A stretch of 28,695 nucleotides of DNA from positions 1 through 28,695 of the forward strand of contig JAUUYO010000004.1 in NCBI GenBank assembly GCA_030590405.1. The letters run 5' to 3'. The notes under the pieces were generated by a model. It did no database searches and had not been told where the DNA came from. It saw only the letters and a program-made list of their open reading frames with translations. This DNA is from Kangiellaceae bacterium (GTDB lineage: Bacteria; Pseudomonadota; Gammaproteobacteria; Enterobacterales; Kangiellaceae). Made by a program: the position numbers and the translations under genes. This document shows, one piece after another, positions 6,827 to 14,414 of this stretch (positions within the stretch are counted from its first letter, which is position 1; each line of letters begins with the position of its first letter).

Positions 6827-8181
6827 TCCATCTCTTTCAATTTGCCATATTCTTTAGCTTTTTCTCGAATATCTTCCGCCTTGCCAATTAATACAAACTG
6901 TAGATTTTCTTTTGGAAAAATAGCTTTAGCGATTTGGTTGGCCTTTTTGATATTTAATGAGTCAACATTTTTCTGAAAATCATTAATAAACGAATCGTCC
7001 AGATTGAATGACCACATGCGTGATAGTAATTGAGCGAGTTGAGTACTGGTTTCATAGCGGGGAGGAAATTGACCTTTCACATAGGATTTGGCTGAATCAA
7101 GTGTCTTTTTGTCGATACCTTTATTCCAGATTCGTTGGTAAGTTTTAAGCGCCAAATCGATGGCTTCAAAGGTTGTTTTCTTTTTAGTAAATGTAGAAAT
7201 TACAAAGTTCCCCATTTTAGATTGACTATTAAAGCGACTACGAGCGCCGTAGGTTAAACCGGAATTAACTCTGAGTTCATCATTTAACCAGGAAGTAAAT
7301 CTTGCTCCTAAGATGGTATTGATAACTTGAACAGCAACCGTGTCAGGGTGGTTAGATGCGATCCCTTGACCACCTATCATAAAGGTTGTTTCAATCGCGT
7401 CACCTTTATTAATTAACCAAACATTGGATTGTGCTGGTTCAGTAAAATTGGATAAATCAACCGATGCTATTGGTTGAGATTTCCAATCAGAAAATAAAAG
7501 ACTAATTTTTTTGGTCATTTCTTGAGTCTTGAAATCTCCAACTAAGATCAGAGCGCTGTTATTTGCCGAATAGAGATTGGAATAAAACTCTTTAATTTGC
7601 TTTAGTGAGATGTTTTTTATGCTCTTAATATCTCCTTCTACTGGATTGCCATAAGGGTGCTGCTGGTAGTACATTTTATTAAAAGCGCTACCAATCACAT
7701 TGCGAGGTTGCTCGCGACTTTGTTTTAGCCGATCAATGTAGCGTTTTTTATCTTTATCAAATTCAGTTTTATCAAACGTTGGATTTAAAAGAATATTTCT
7801 AAAAGTAGGTAGTAATTTATCAATATCTTTACTGGCAATTGATAAACTGCTACTGGAAGATTCCATACTCACGTCACTGGAAAAGTTAGCGCCGTGAAAT
7901 GCAAACAAATCTTCAATTGCTTTTTTTGATAAATTGCCACTACCATAACTGAGAGCTTTTCCGGTTAAGGTCGCCAGACCATAGTTTTTACCATCATTAA
8001 TGGCTCCAGCTTTTGTGAACATTCTAATATCAATTAATGGCACTTCGTGTTGTTCCATTAAATAAACGGTTAGGCCATTCTTTAAAGTTAGTTTTTCGTA
8101 GCCGGGCATTTTAAATTCGGCAACTACCGATTGACTTATTAAAATGGTGATTAAACTGATCGTTAAGATAATTTTTTTCAT
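6805..8181 (-). CDS. M16 family peptidase-like subunit lacking the zinc motif
   Basis: 458 residues with a signal peptide of about 21 residues (ends SVVA). The fold is M16: KLTLKNGLTVYLMEQHEVPLIDIRMFTKAGA at the N-terminus, and the SALILVGDF strand and the SGLTYGARSRF region that typify the second half. The HxxEH zinc site is absent: where it should lie, the sequence reads YGLATLTGKALSYG. It is therefore expected to be the non-catalytic partner of the gene just upstream (8183-9517), the arrangement of two-subunit bacterial M16B proteases. Only one base separates the upstream TAA from this ATG, and AAGGAAG precedes it, so the pair is co-translated. The C-terminal codons lie in a tandem repeat. 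Confidence 0.9.
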   Translation of the reverse strand: MKKIILTISLITILISQSVVAEFKMPGYEKLTLKNGLTVYLMEQHEVPLIDIRMFTKAGAINDGKNYGLATLTGKALSYGSGNLSKKAIEDLFAFHGANFSSDVSMESSSSSLSIASKDIDKLLPTFRNILLNPTFDKTEFDKDKKRYIDRLKQSREQPRNVIGSAFNKMYYQQHPYGNPVEGDIKSIKNISLKQIKEFYSNLYSANNSALILVGDFKTQEMTKKISLLFSDWKSQPIASVDLSNFTEPAQSNVWLINKGDAIETTFMIGGQGIASNHPDTVAVQVINTILGARFTSWLNDELRVNSGLTYGARSRFNSQSKMGNFVISTFTKKKTTFEAIDLALKTYQRIWNKGIDKKTLDSAKSYVKGQFPPRYETSTQLAQLLSRMWSFNLDDSFINDFQKNVDSLNIKKANQIAKAIFPKENLQFVLIGKAEDIREKAKEYGKLKEMDINTFEY

Positions 8182-8182
8182 T

Positions 8183-9517
8183 TTATAAATCTTCCTTTGT
8201 ACTGTCTTTTTCGGCGGCTAATATTCCAACGGTCCGGTTTGATTTTATTAAGTATTCACTGGCAACTCTTTTGATATCATCGGCAGATACTTTGTTCATA
8301 TCTGAAATAGCCGTAAACATTTTAGCGTGATCACCAAAAAACAATTTATAGGTACCCAATGTATCTGCCTTCCCATTAATCGTCGCCAAGGTGCGATAAA
8401 AATTAACTTGAGCAATGTTTTTGATCTTGGTCAGTTCTTTATCTTCAACACCGGAGTGCATTATTTTATTGATTTCTGTAATTATGGCTTTTTCCAGGGG
8501 GCCTGCTTTAATCCCATTTGCTGCGGTGGCATAAATATAAACAAGGTTGGGATCGAAAGATTCCGGCATATATGTAAATATGCTAGTGGCAAGCTGTTGC
8601 TCATCGACCAAACTTCGGTATAAGCGTGAGCTTCGTCCTTCTCCCAAAATAGAAGCCAGCATATTTAACGGATAGTGATCTTGATGACGGGTTTCAGGAA
8701 TATGAAAAGCCAGTAAAATATTGTCAGAAGTGACCGAAGGTTTTTGTACGTAAACGCGTCGCTCGCCTAGTTGTTTGGGTTCTACCGTGTGTATTTTTCT
8801 AGGTTCTGGTTGAGATTTGATTGGGGAAAAATATTTTTTGGATAATTGTTTAACCTGTTTCAGTGTAACATCGCCAGCAATAACAACTATCGCATTGTTT
8901 GGTGCGTAGTAGGTTTTATGATAATCCTTAAGGTCTTGCAAAGACCAATTATCAATATCCGATTGATGACCGATAACTCCCCAGCTATAGGGGTGTGCTC
9001 GAAAAGCAGTACTTTTAACTTCTTCATGTAGCATTCTAAAGTTTGAGTTTTCCAGTCCGGTGGTTCTTTCTGAAGTTACGACGCCCCGTTCACTTTCAAC
9101 CATACTTTCATCAATTGATAAATGTTCAATGCGGTCGGCTTCTAATTTGAAAATAGTTTCCATTGAGCTTGATGGAAACCAGTCAGTATAGGCGGTGATA
9201 TTTTCAGAAGTGTAGGCGTTATTGGCTCCACCAGCAGCTTCCATCACGCGGTCAAATTGCTTTGGACCATACTTTTTTGAGCCGTTAAACATCATATGTT
9301 CAAAGAAGTGCGAGAGTCCTGTGATCCCTGGGTATTCATTGCGAGAACCGACTTTCCAAAACAAATACATATTAGCGTTGGGGATGGAATGGTCTTCAAG
9401 CACAAGAATGGTCATGCCGTTCTCTAAAGTAAATGATTTAACATCATCGAGCTTTGTGATTGCGCTTGCCGATAGACTAATAAGTGAACAGCATAATAGT
9501 GTCAAGATTTTATTCAT
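8183..9517 (-). CDS. M16 family zinc peptidase, catalytic subunit
   Basis: 444 residues from ATG 9517, chosen because AAGGAGAAAATTG precedes it and a signal peptide follows at once (MNKILTLLCCSLISLSASA). An in-frame start at 9544 would bury the signal. The inverted zinc motif HFFEH is at residues 70-74, with the distal glutamate in ESERGVVTSER around 143-150, as in pitrilysin/processing-peptidase-type enzymes. It would degrade or process peptides in the periplasm. At half the length of pitrilysin it needs a second M16 unit to close the chamber, and the zinc-less subunit encoded directly downstream fits that role. Both are transcribed from a promoter near 9550-9575. Confidence 0.93.
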   Translation of the reverse strand: MNKILTLLCCSLISLSASAITKLDDVKSFTLENGMTILVLEDHSIPNANMYLFWKVGSRNEYPGITGLSHFFEHMMFNGSKKYGPKQFDRVMEAAGGANNAYTSENITAYTDWFPSSSMETIFKLEADRIEHLSIDESMVESERGVVTSERTTGLENSNFRMLHEEVKSTAFRAHPYSWGVIGHQSDIDNWSLQDLKDYHKTYYAPNNAIVVIAGDVTLKQVKQLSKKYFSPIKSQPEPRKIHTVEPKQLGERRVYVQKPSVTSDNILLAFHIPETRHQDHYPLNMLASILGEGRSSRLYRSLVDEQQLATSIFTYMPESFDPNLVYIYATAANGIKAGPLEKAIITEINKIMHSGVEDKELTKIKNIAQVNFYRTLATINGKADTLGTYKLFFGDHAKMFTAISDMNKVSADDIKRVASEYLIKSNRTVGILAAEKDSTKEDL

Positions 9518-9546
9518 CAATTTTCTCCTTGTATCAATTGGCATAG

Positions 9547-9574
9547 ATTGTATTGAGATTCGAGCTTAGTGCAA
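9547..9574 (-). promoter_or_regulatory. Candidate sigma-70 promoter of the M16 operon
   Basis: On the minus strand TTGCAC (9574-9569) and TACAAT (9552-9547) are 16 bp apart, about 30 bp before the ATG at 9517. The -10 matches consensus at five of six positions and the -35 is weak. Its position fits a short leader holding the strong ribosome binding site. Confidence 0.4.
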
Positions 9575-9702
9575 GTGTGAATAGTAACAAAGGGTTAAAA
9601 TTAGGAGCCGGGGGGCCGAACCCGCTTTATCATTTTTAAAGAGATGGGGAGAAACAATACTGAAGCGCTGTGAAATTTTAGGGTTTAATTAAAGTAAGTG
9701 AC

Positions 9703-9731
9703 TTGGCAGACTGAGTAACTCGCGGTAAACT
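9703..9731 (+). promoter_or_regulatory. Candidate sigma-70 promoter for the AEC transporter
   Basis: TTGGCA (9703-9708) and TAAACT (9726-9731) with 17-bp spacing. Transcription would start near 9738, which supports ATG 9759 over the in-frame TTG at 9738 as the translation start. Confidence 0.5.
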
Positions 9732-9758
9732 TTCTTTTTGCCACAAAAGGCTCAAAAA

Positions 9759-10736
9759 ATGAATTTTCTTGTAATTATTATTTTTATCGGTTTTGGCTGG
9801 GTTGCAAAAAACTACCATTGGACAAACCAGAAGCATATCAATTTAGTTAATTGGTATGTGATTTTCATCTGTTTGCCTGCGATTATCTTGCTTAAAATCC
9901 CACAACTCAATATCGATCAAAGTGTTATATTTCCAGTTCTGATGGCGTGGATGCTCATTCCTGTTGCGGCTGTATTTATCCTGTTACTCGCCAGAGTTTA
10001 TGCCTGGCCTAAAGAAATTGTGGGCTGTTTGCTATTAATCGTCTGTTTTGGAAATACCTCGTTCGTAGGCTTTCCAATCATTCAGGCATTTTATGGCGAA
10101 AAGGCACTCGCCTATGCGGTTATATATGATCAGGTTGGCTCTTTTTTAAGTTTGGCGATTGTTGGTAATTTTTTTATTGCCAAGTATTCTGTTAAGGAAA
10201 CTAAATCCTCTGTTAAGGAAACTAACCACTCTGTTAAGCCAAGCAACCCCTCCCAACAACAGATTACCAGCAACCATTCAAACCGAGTATTTTTGATAAA
10301 AGTCATTTCTTTCCCCCCCTTTGTGGCATTGATGCTCGCTTTTGCGATTGGCGATTTTGATTTTCCTCAGGCGATCAGCTATCTTTTTTGGTTGATCTCG
10401 CTGACATTGGTGCCTGCGACCATGTTTTTGGTCGGTAGTCACTTTGAGCTTCGCATTTCGGATCCTTTAATAAGGCCGCTTGGTTGGGCGATTGCAACAA
10501 AAATGCTTGTTCTACCCAGTTGTGGGCTAATCATCCTCTTATTATTCGAACAGCATGGTTTGCATGCGCAAGTCACCTTGATGGAATCCGCTATGCCGCC
10601 TATGGTTACCGCTAGCATTCTTGCGATCCATGCCAAATTGGCTCCAAAATTAGCCGCCGCCGCCGTGGGATACGGATTAGTTGCCGCTATTTTAGTGATA
10701 CCTGCCGTTTATTTGCTTTCCAACTTAGTTAAATAG
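9759..10736 (+). CDS. AEC family transporter (auxin efflux carrier-like permease)
   Basis: 325 residues from ATG 9759, preceded by AAAAGG. About ten membrane helices in two five-helix halves. Conserved AEC features are visible: GFGWVAKNY at the start, GNTSFVGFPIIQAFYGEKALAYAVIYDQVGS in the first half and MESAMPPMVTASILA in the second. The family exports small organic anions (malonate, malate and similar); the substrate here cannot be told. The central cytoplasmic loop (residues 144-164) is a threefold 21-bp repeat rich in Ser, Lys and Thr, followed by a Gln/Ser/Asn stretch, so it is longer than usual. The next gene starts about 55 bp downstream on the same strand. Confidence 0.9.
   Translation: MNFLVIIIFIGFGWVAKNYHWTNQKHINLVNWYVIFICLPAIILLKIPQLNIDQSVIFPVLMAWMLIPVAAVFILLLARVYAWPKEIVGCLLLIVCFGNTSFVGFPIIQAFYGEKALAYAVIYDQVGSFLSLAIVGNFFIAKYSVKETKSSVKETNHSVKPSNPSQQQITSNHSNRVFLIKVISFPPFVALMLAFAIGDFDFPQAISYLFWLISLTLVPATMFLVGSHFELRISDPLIRPLGWAIATKMLVLPSCGLIILLLFEQHGLHAQVTLMESAMPPMVTASILAIHAKLAPKLAAAAVGYGLVAAILVIPAVYLLSNLVK
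10188..10250 (+). repeat. 21-bp tandem repeat, 3 units, in the AEC transporter loop
   Basis: Units at 10188-10208, 10209-10229 and 10230-10250 each begin TCTGTTAAG. The first two differ only in the last four positions and the third is more diverged. They encode SVKETKS, SVKETNH and SVKPSNP, an in-frame expansion in the loop between the two helical halves. Confidence 0.85.
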
Positions 10737-10790
10737 CGCTAGGATAATGCCCAGAATGCTGAAGCCTGACAATCTAAAAGAGACAATAAT

Positions 10791-11480
10791 ATGAGTTTAC
10801 CAACTATTTCTAAAATCGCTATTTCCAAAGCTGTTCATACCAATATCAAATTACTGGTGTTCCTAATCGCATCGGCTTTTTTATTCGGTTGCGAGCAGCA
10901 AGATAAAGCTATTACTGATATTAAATCCTTTATTTCCAAGTCTGATATTGATACTTCTAAAGGCAGTTGGAAACAGGGACTACCTAAACCGCCTAAACTC
11001 AGCTTTAACCCAGAAAAACAATATCTTTGGCATCTGCAAACCAATAAAGGAAAAATGGTTATTGAGCTAAAAGGTCAGGAATCACCGATGCACGCTTCCA
11101 GTACTATTTATTTAACGATGCTTGGTTTTTACGACAATATTATTTTTCACCGAGTGATCCCCGGTTTTATGGTGCAAGGTGGTGATCCTCTCGGTGTTGG
11201 TGTGGGAGGCCCGGGTTATTATTATATGGGTGAGTTTGAGTCTAAATTGACTCATAACAAAGCAGGGATCTTGAGTATGGCTAATTCCGGCGCAGGAACC
11301 GACGGCAGTCAGTTTTTTATTACCTTTCAAGCAACTCCTCATTTAGATGGTCGGCACACTATTTTTGGAGAGGTGATTGAAGGGCTGAAAACCTTAACCG
11401 AACTGGCTAAATATGGCAGTCCCAGGGGGAAAACTAGCGAAAAGCTGCTGATTGAAAAAGCTACGATTGAAGTAAAATAG
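10791..11480 (+). CDS. Cyclophilin-type peptidyl-prolyl isomerase, predicted lipoprotein
   Basis: 229 residues with ATG 10791 preceded by AAAGAGACA. The N-terminus has a hydrophobic signal ending in the lipobox-like LFGC, with Cys34 as the acylation site, so it is probably a membrane-tethered periplasmic lipoprotein. The cyclophilin domain (about residues 83-229) has FHRVIPGFMVQGGDP, GILSMANSGAGTDGSQFFIT and HLDGRHTIFGEV, so the catalytic Arg and the ligand-binding QFFIT and HLDGRHT segments are all present. It would catalyse cis-trans isomerisation of prolyl bonds during envelope protein folding. The first 30 residues before the hydrophobic core are longer than usual, but no later start exists before the lipobox. 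Confidence 0.92.
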   Translation: MSLPTISKIAISKAVHTNIKLLVFLIASAFLFGCEQQDKAITDIKSFISKSDIDTSKGSWKQGLPKPPKLSFNPEKQYLWHLQTNKGKMVIELKGQESPMHASSTIYLTMLGFYDNIIFHRVIPGFMVQGGDPLGVGVGGPGYYYMGEFESKLTHNKAGILSMANSGAGTDGSQFFITFQATPHLDGRHTIFGEVIEGLKTLTELAKYGSPRGKTSEKLLIEKATIEVK

Positions 11481-11500
11481 GCTGGTTCTAAGGAAAATAC

Positions 11501-11566
11501 CAGGTTTTGGGACTCTCTTTGAATTCAAAATAAATAGAAGCACTTTTTGTGAGAGACTGGAACCTG
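11501..11566 (+). promoter_or_regulatory. Hairpin with T-rich tail between cyclophilin and pseudouridine synthase genes
   Basis: CAGGTT (11501-11506) and CTCTC (11513-11517) can pair with GAGAG (11551-11555) and AACCTG (11561-11566) around an internal loop. The T-rich TATTTATATTTTTT follows and ends directly at the ATG at 11581. This could terminate the cyclophilin transcript or attenuate the next gene, which has no visible ribosome binding site. The stem is interrupted, so this is tentative. Confidence 0.35.
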
Positions 11567-11580
11567 TATTTATATTTTTT

Positions 11581-12471
11581 ATGAAACAACCAAAAGCCTC
11601 TTTGCCAATAAAAAACGGTGTGTCGCCAAACAGTCTCTGGTTGCCAAAAGGCGATTGGGGGACTGTGTTTGAATATTTTTTACAACAATTCCCACATTTA
11701 AGCCCATCGGAATGTGCCAGTCGTTTCCAAAGAAAAGAAGTGGTTGCAGCCAATGGCCAGGTGTTAACTGAAAATAGTCTTTATGAGTCCGGCCAGCATA
11801 TATATTTTTATCGAGAGCTGGTGAGCGAGCTTTCGATCCCTTTTGAAGAAAAAATCATTTATCAAGACGATAATATTTTAGTGGCAGATAAACCTCATTT
11901 TTTACCAGTCGCTCCTACCGGTAATTATTTACATGAAACCTTGCTGGTCAGGCTCAGAAAAAAACTTCAATTAGATAGTTTAGAACTTTGCCATCGGTTA
12001 GACAGGGAGACCGCTGGTATTGTTCTTTTAACTAAAAAACAGAATGTGAGAGCTGATTATCATGCACTTTTTTCTGAACGAAATATCTCAAAAACTTATC
12101 ATGCAATTGCGCCAGGTTGTGATTTGGATTTTCCGTTGACACGTAAAAGTCGTATGGTTAAGGGAGAACCATTTTTCAGAATGAAAGAAATAGCAGGGCA
12201 AGCGAACTCTGAAACCAGGATTGAACGAATCGAAAAAAGAGAGCAACATAGCCTGTATCAACTATCACCGGTTAGCGGTAAAAAACATCAATTGAGAGTG
12301 CATCTAGCGGCTTTGAATATTCCAATTGTAAATGATTATTTTTATCCTACGTTGATAGATAAGAAGCCTGGCGATTACTCCTCTCCGTTACAATTATTGG
12401 CTAAATCCATTGAATTTATTGACCCATTTAGTCAACAGCGACGGTATTTTGAAAGTGGCTTTTCGCTTTGA
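11581..12471 (+). CDS. RluA-family RNA pseudouridine synthase
   Basis: 296 residues. The catalytic motif HRLDRETAGIVLL has the nucleophilic Asp at residue 141. VADKPHFLPVAPTG precedes it, and VSGKKHQLRVHLAALNIPIVND marks the second half of the fold. An S4-like N-terminal part (about 20-85, SECASRFQRKEVVAANGQVL) is present. Length and order match RluA-type enzymes that isomerise uridine in rRNA or tRNA. The subgroup keeps an N-terminal LWLPKGDWG segment seen in Pseudomonas and Shewanella relatives whose target site is not assigned, so I give no symbol. No Shine-Dalgarno sequence is visible before ATG 11581, which directly follows a T-tract. Confidence 0.9.
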   Translation: MKQPKASLPIKNGVSPNSLWLPKGDWGTVFEYFLQQFPHLSPSECASRFQRKEVVAANGQVLTENSLYESGQHIYFYRELVSELSIPFEEKIIYQDDNILVADKPHFLPVAPTGNYLHETLLVRLRKKLQLDSLELCHRLDRETAGIVLLTKKQNVRADYHALFSERNISKTYHAIAPGCDLDFPLTRKSRMVKGEPFFRMKEIAGQANSETRIERIEKREQHSLYQLSPVSGKKHQLRVHLAALNIPIVNDYFYPTLIDKKPGDYSSPLQLLAKSIEFIDPFSQQRRYFESGFSL

Positions 12472-12508
12472 TGAAAGGTTTATTTATTGAATTAATGTGC
12501 GCATATAT

Positions 12509-12538
12509 TTGACAAACACCGCTATTTGCCTATATATT
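12509..12538 (+). promoter_or_regulatory. Candidate sigma-70 promoter for the fecI-type gene
   Basis: TTGACA (12509-12514, perfect consensus) and TATATT (12533-12538, five of six) with an 18-bp spacer. Predicted start near 12545, about 20 nt before ATG 12566. A housekeeping promoter ahead of a FecI-type gene fits the usual scheme, in which the sigma factor is made first and receptor genes respond to it. No recognisable Fur box overlaps it. Confidence 0.6.
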
Positions 12539-12565
12539 TCTACGTTAAAAGTTATAGTGGGGTAA

Positions 12566-13171
12566 ATGGGTATCGAAAACGAAAAACGAAGATTTACCTT
12601 TTTTGGCTCCCGGGTTTTTACCGTATTCCTTGAAAATGAAGCGGTAATCAAGCGATTCTTGCGGCGTTTTTCATCAAATTCACACGATATCGAAGACATC
12701 AGCCAGGAAACGATCCTGCGAGCTTTGCACGCTGAGCAGAATAAAGAGATTCGTGAACCAAGAGCTTTTCTTTTTGGCGTAGCAAAAAACATAGCGCGTA
12801 AATCTCTGGAGAAAAAATCAAAATCTCTGATCGATTTTATAGAGGATTTTGCTGAACAAGAGTACTTATCTAATGAGCCTGGTATTGATGAACATATTGA
12901 AGGGCGAAGAAAAATGCTGGTATTTTGGGAAGCCGTTGCCGGGTTACCTCCACAATGCCAGAAAGTCTTTGTTTTAAAAAAGGTCCATGGGTATTCTCAT
13001 AAAGAAATTGCCAAAGATCTTGATATATCAATAAGTACAGTCGAAAAACACGCGGCCACAGGGCTTAAGCGGTGCAGTGAATACATGGAAATTCATCAAG
13101 CTGGAATATCTCAGCAAGGTAAAATTGCTGAAATACCTGGACATGAAATAGACGAAATAGCAGAAAAATGA
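12566..13171 (+). CDS. FecI-type ECF sigma factor
   Basis: 201 residues, ATG 12566 with GTGGGG upstream. Region 2 (about residues 20-78) contains AVIKRFLRRFSSNSHDIEDISQETILRA and PRAFLFGVAKNIARK, the FecI-like pattern. Region 4 (about 126-175) is LPPQCQKVFVLKKVHGYSHKEIAKDLDISISTVEKHAATGLKRC, with the diagnostic STVEKH recognition helix. It is expected to transcribe the downstream receptor genes when FecR signals that ligand has bound. The stop overlaps the fecR start by four bases (ATGA), so the two are translationally coupled. The C-terminal tail after the last helix is some 25 residues longer than in short FecI proteins. Confidence 0.92.
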   Translation: MGIENEKRRFTFFGSRVFTVFLENEAVIKRFLRRFSSNSHDIEDISQETILRALHAEQNKEIREPRAFLFGVAKNIARKSLEKKSKSLIDFIEDFAEQEYLSNEPGIDEHIEGRRKMLVFWEAVAGLPPQCQKVFVLKKVHGYSHKEIAKDLDISISTVEKHAATGLKRCSEYMEIHQAGISQQGKIAEIPGHEIDEIAEK

Positions 13172-14283
13172 GCGAAAATTTCTCGTTAGACAATAATTGC
13201 AATCTCACTATGGAGGCTTGTGCCTGGATCGCACAGCTGGAAAGTGAAAGTATGAAAGCTGATGATCTGGCCGCATTTAAAGAGTGGGTGGAGCGCAGTC
13301 CTGCACATAAAAAAGAAATCAAACGATTAGCCTACCTATCGTCTGAGCTGAATATTTTAACCGATATGGCTGTTCCACTAAAAACCGCTGCCGCTCATAG
13401 AAGAAAGTTTTTTATGCTTGATTTAAACGTGCGTAAGCCTAAATTACGCTATACAACGGCAATGGTTAGTCTAATAGCCTTTATCTTTTTGGGTAATTTT
13501 TTTCTCTCTTATAACAATATTTCTGTGAGTGAGCCTCTTTTATATACCACCGAGGTCGGTGAGTACCGTAAGATTTTGTTGTCTGATGGTAGTGTATTGG
13601 AAATAAATACAGATAGTGAAATTGAAGTAGACTATAATTTGGAGAGGCGAAAAGTGCGTTTGTTAAAAGGCGAAGCATTTTTCCAGGTTGCTCACAATGC
13701 CGATAGACCTTTTATTGTTTATGCAGGAGAAAAGTCGGTACGTGCTGTGGGAACGGCTTTTGTGGTGCGATTAATGCCAAAAGAATTGGAAATTACTGTT
13801 ACAGAAGGGAAAATAGAATTATCGCAGACCATCAATAATGAGCCAGATGTCAGGGCAAAAAAGGCACTGGTGATTGATCCCACACCTAATAGAAAGGAAG
13901 AATTAATTAAGCCAGAAGCCCCGTTATATCTGGAGGCCGGACAAATGGTCGTTTATGATAAAGCTTATCAAAAATATCTCCAGGCAGAAATGGTTGAAGC
14001 AGTATCTGAGCGGGAAATTAGAAGAAAACTTTCATGGCAAGATGGACTTTTAGATTTTTCCGAAACACCGTTGATAGAGGTTGTTAATGACCTGAGCCGT
14101 TATACAGAAATAAGCATTGAAATTTCAGATCCTGAATTGCGAAATTTGAAGTTTGGCGGTCTTTTCAGAACCAATGAGCTACAAGCATTGTTTGACGCTC
14201 TTGAAACAACTTTTGACATAAAGGTCGAGAGAATCGACCAAAGACATGTACGAATAAGTCGTAATAGCCCCGTTAAAATTTAA
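13168..14283 (+). CDS. FecR-type transmembrane sigma regulator
   Basis: 371 residues. Domains in order: N-terminal DUF4880-like anti-sigma segment (about 12-60, CAWIAQLESESMKADDLAAFKEWVE); one membrane helix (about 95-115, MVSLIAFIFLGNFFLSY); FecR domain (about 125-220, GEYRKILLSDGSVLEINTDSEIEVDY, LLKGEAFFQVAHNADRPFIVYAG, VGTAFVVR); and a periplasmic C-terminal STN-like domain (about 290-366, DFSETPLIEVVNDLSRYTEISIEI). In the Fec paradigm this last domain touches the signalling domain of the receptor, and the N-terminal part activates or restrains the sigma factor. The ATGA overlap with the sigma gene and the STN receptor directly downstream support that. The region between FecR and STN-like domains (about 225-280) is longer and more charged than usual. 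Confidence 0.93.
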   Translation: MSENFSLDNNCNLTMEACAWIAQLESESMKADDLAAFKEWVERSPAHKKEIKRLAYLSSELNILTDMAVPLKTAAAHRRKFFMLDLNVRKPKLRYTTAMVSLIAFIFLGNFFLSYNNISVSEPLLYTTEVGEYRKILLSDGSVLEINTDSEIEVDYNLERRKVRLLKGEAFFQVAHNADRPFIVYAGEKSVRAVGTAFVVRLMPKELEITVTEGKIELSQTINNEPDVRAKKALVIDPTPNRKEELIKPEAPLYLEAGQMVVYDKAYQKYLQAEMVEAVSEREIRRKLSWQDGLLDFSETPLIEVVNDLSRYTEISIEISDPELRNLKFGGLFRTNELQALFDALETTFDIKVERIDQRHVRISRNSPVKI

Positions 14284-14414
14284 TGCCTGCCAGAATTATA
14301 TTTATTGGTGATTAAAGGCATTAGAATATTGAAACCTTTTTCCTAAGGAATTAACATATTAATTAATTCGATATTGCGGATTTCTTCCTTTCGGAAAACT
14401 ACCGATCGAAAACC
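14284..14414 (+). promoter_or_regulatory. Intergenic region before the signalling receptor
   Basis: 131 bp where a promoter read by the adjacent FecI-type sigma would be expected. Visible structure: inverted repeat TAATGCC (14281-14287)/GGCATTA (14317-14323), a short TTCC/GGAA hairpin near 14387-14398, and the AT-rich ATATTAATTAAT. I cannot identify -35/-10 boxes for this sigma with confidence. Confidence 0.35.

Noticed and set aside
9518..9544. Earlier start (9544) for the catalytic M16 gene.
   Set aside because: The nine extra residues precede a complete signal peptide, and the strong ribosome binding site sits within that stretch, directly before ATG 9517.
9600..9630. G-rich run GCCGGGGGGCCG before the AEC gene.
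   Set aside because: It could form a short GC hairpin but has no T-run and no matching partner; no function can be supported.
12472..12565. Fur box before the fecI-type gene.
   Set aside because: No stretch resembles GATAATGATAATCATTATC beyond what AT-rich sequence gives by chance; only a sigma-70-like promoter is supported.
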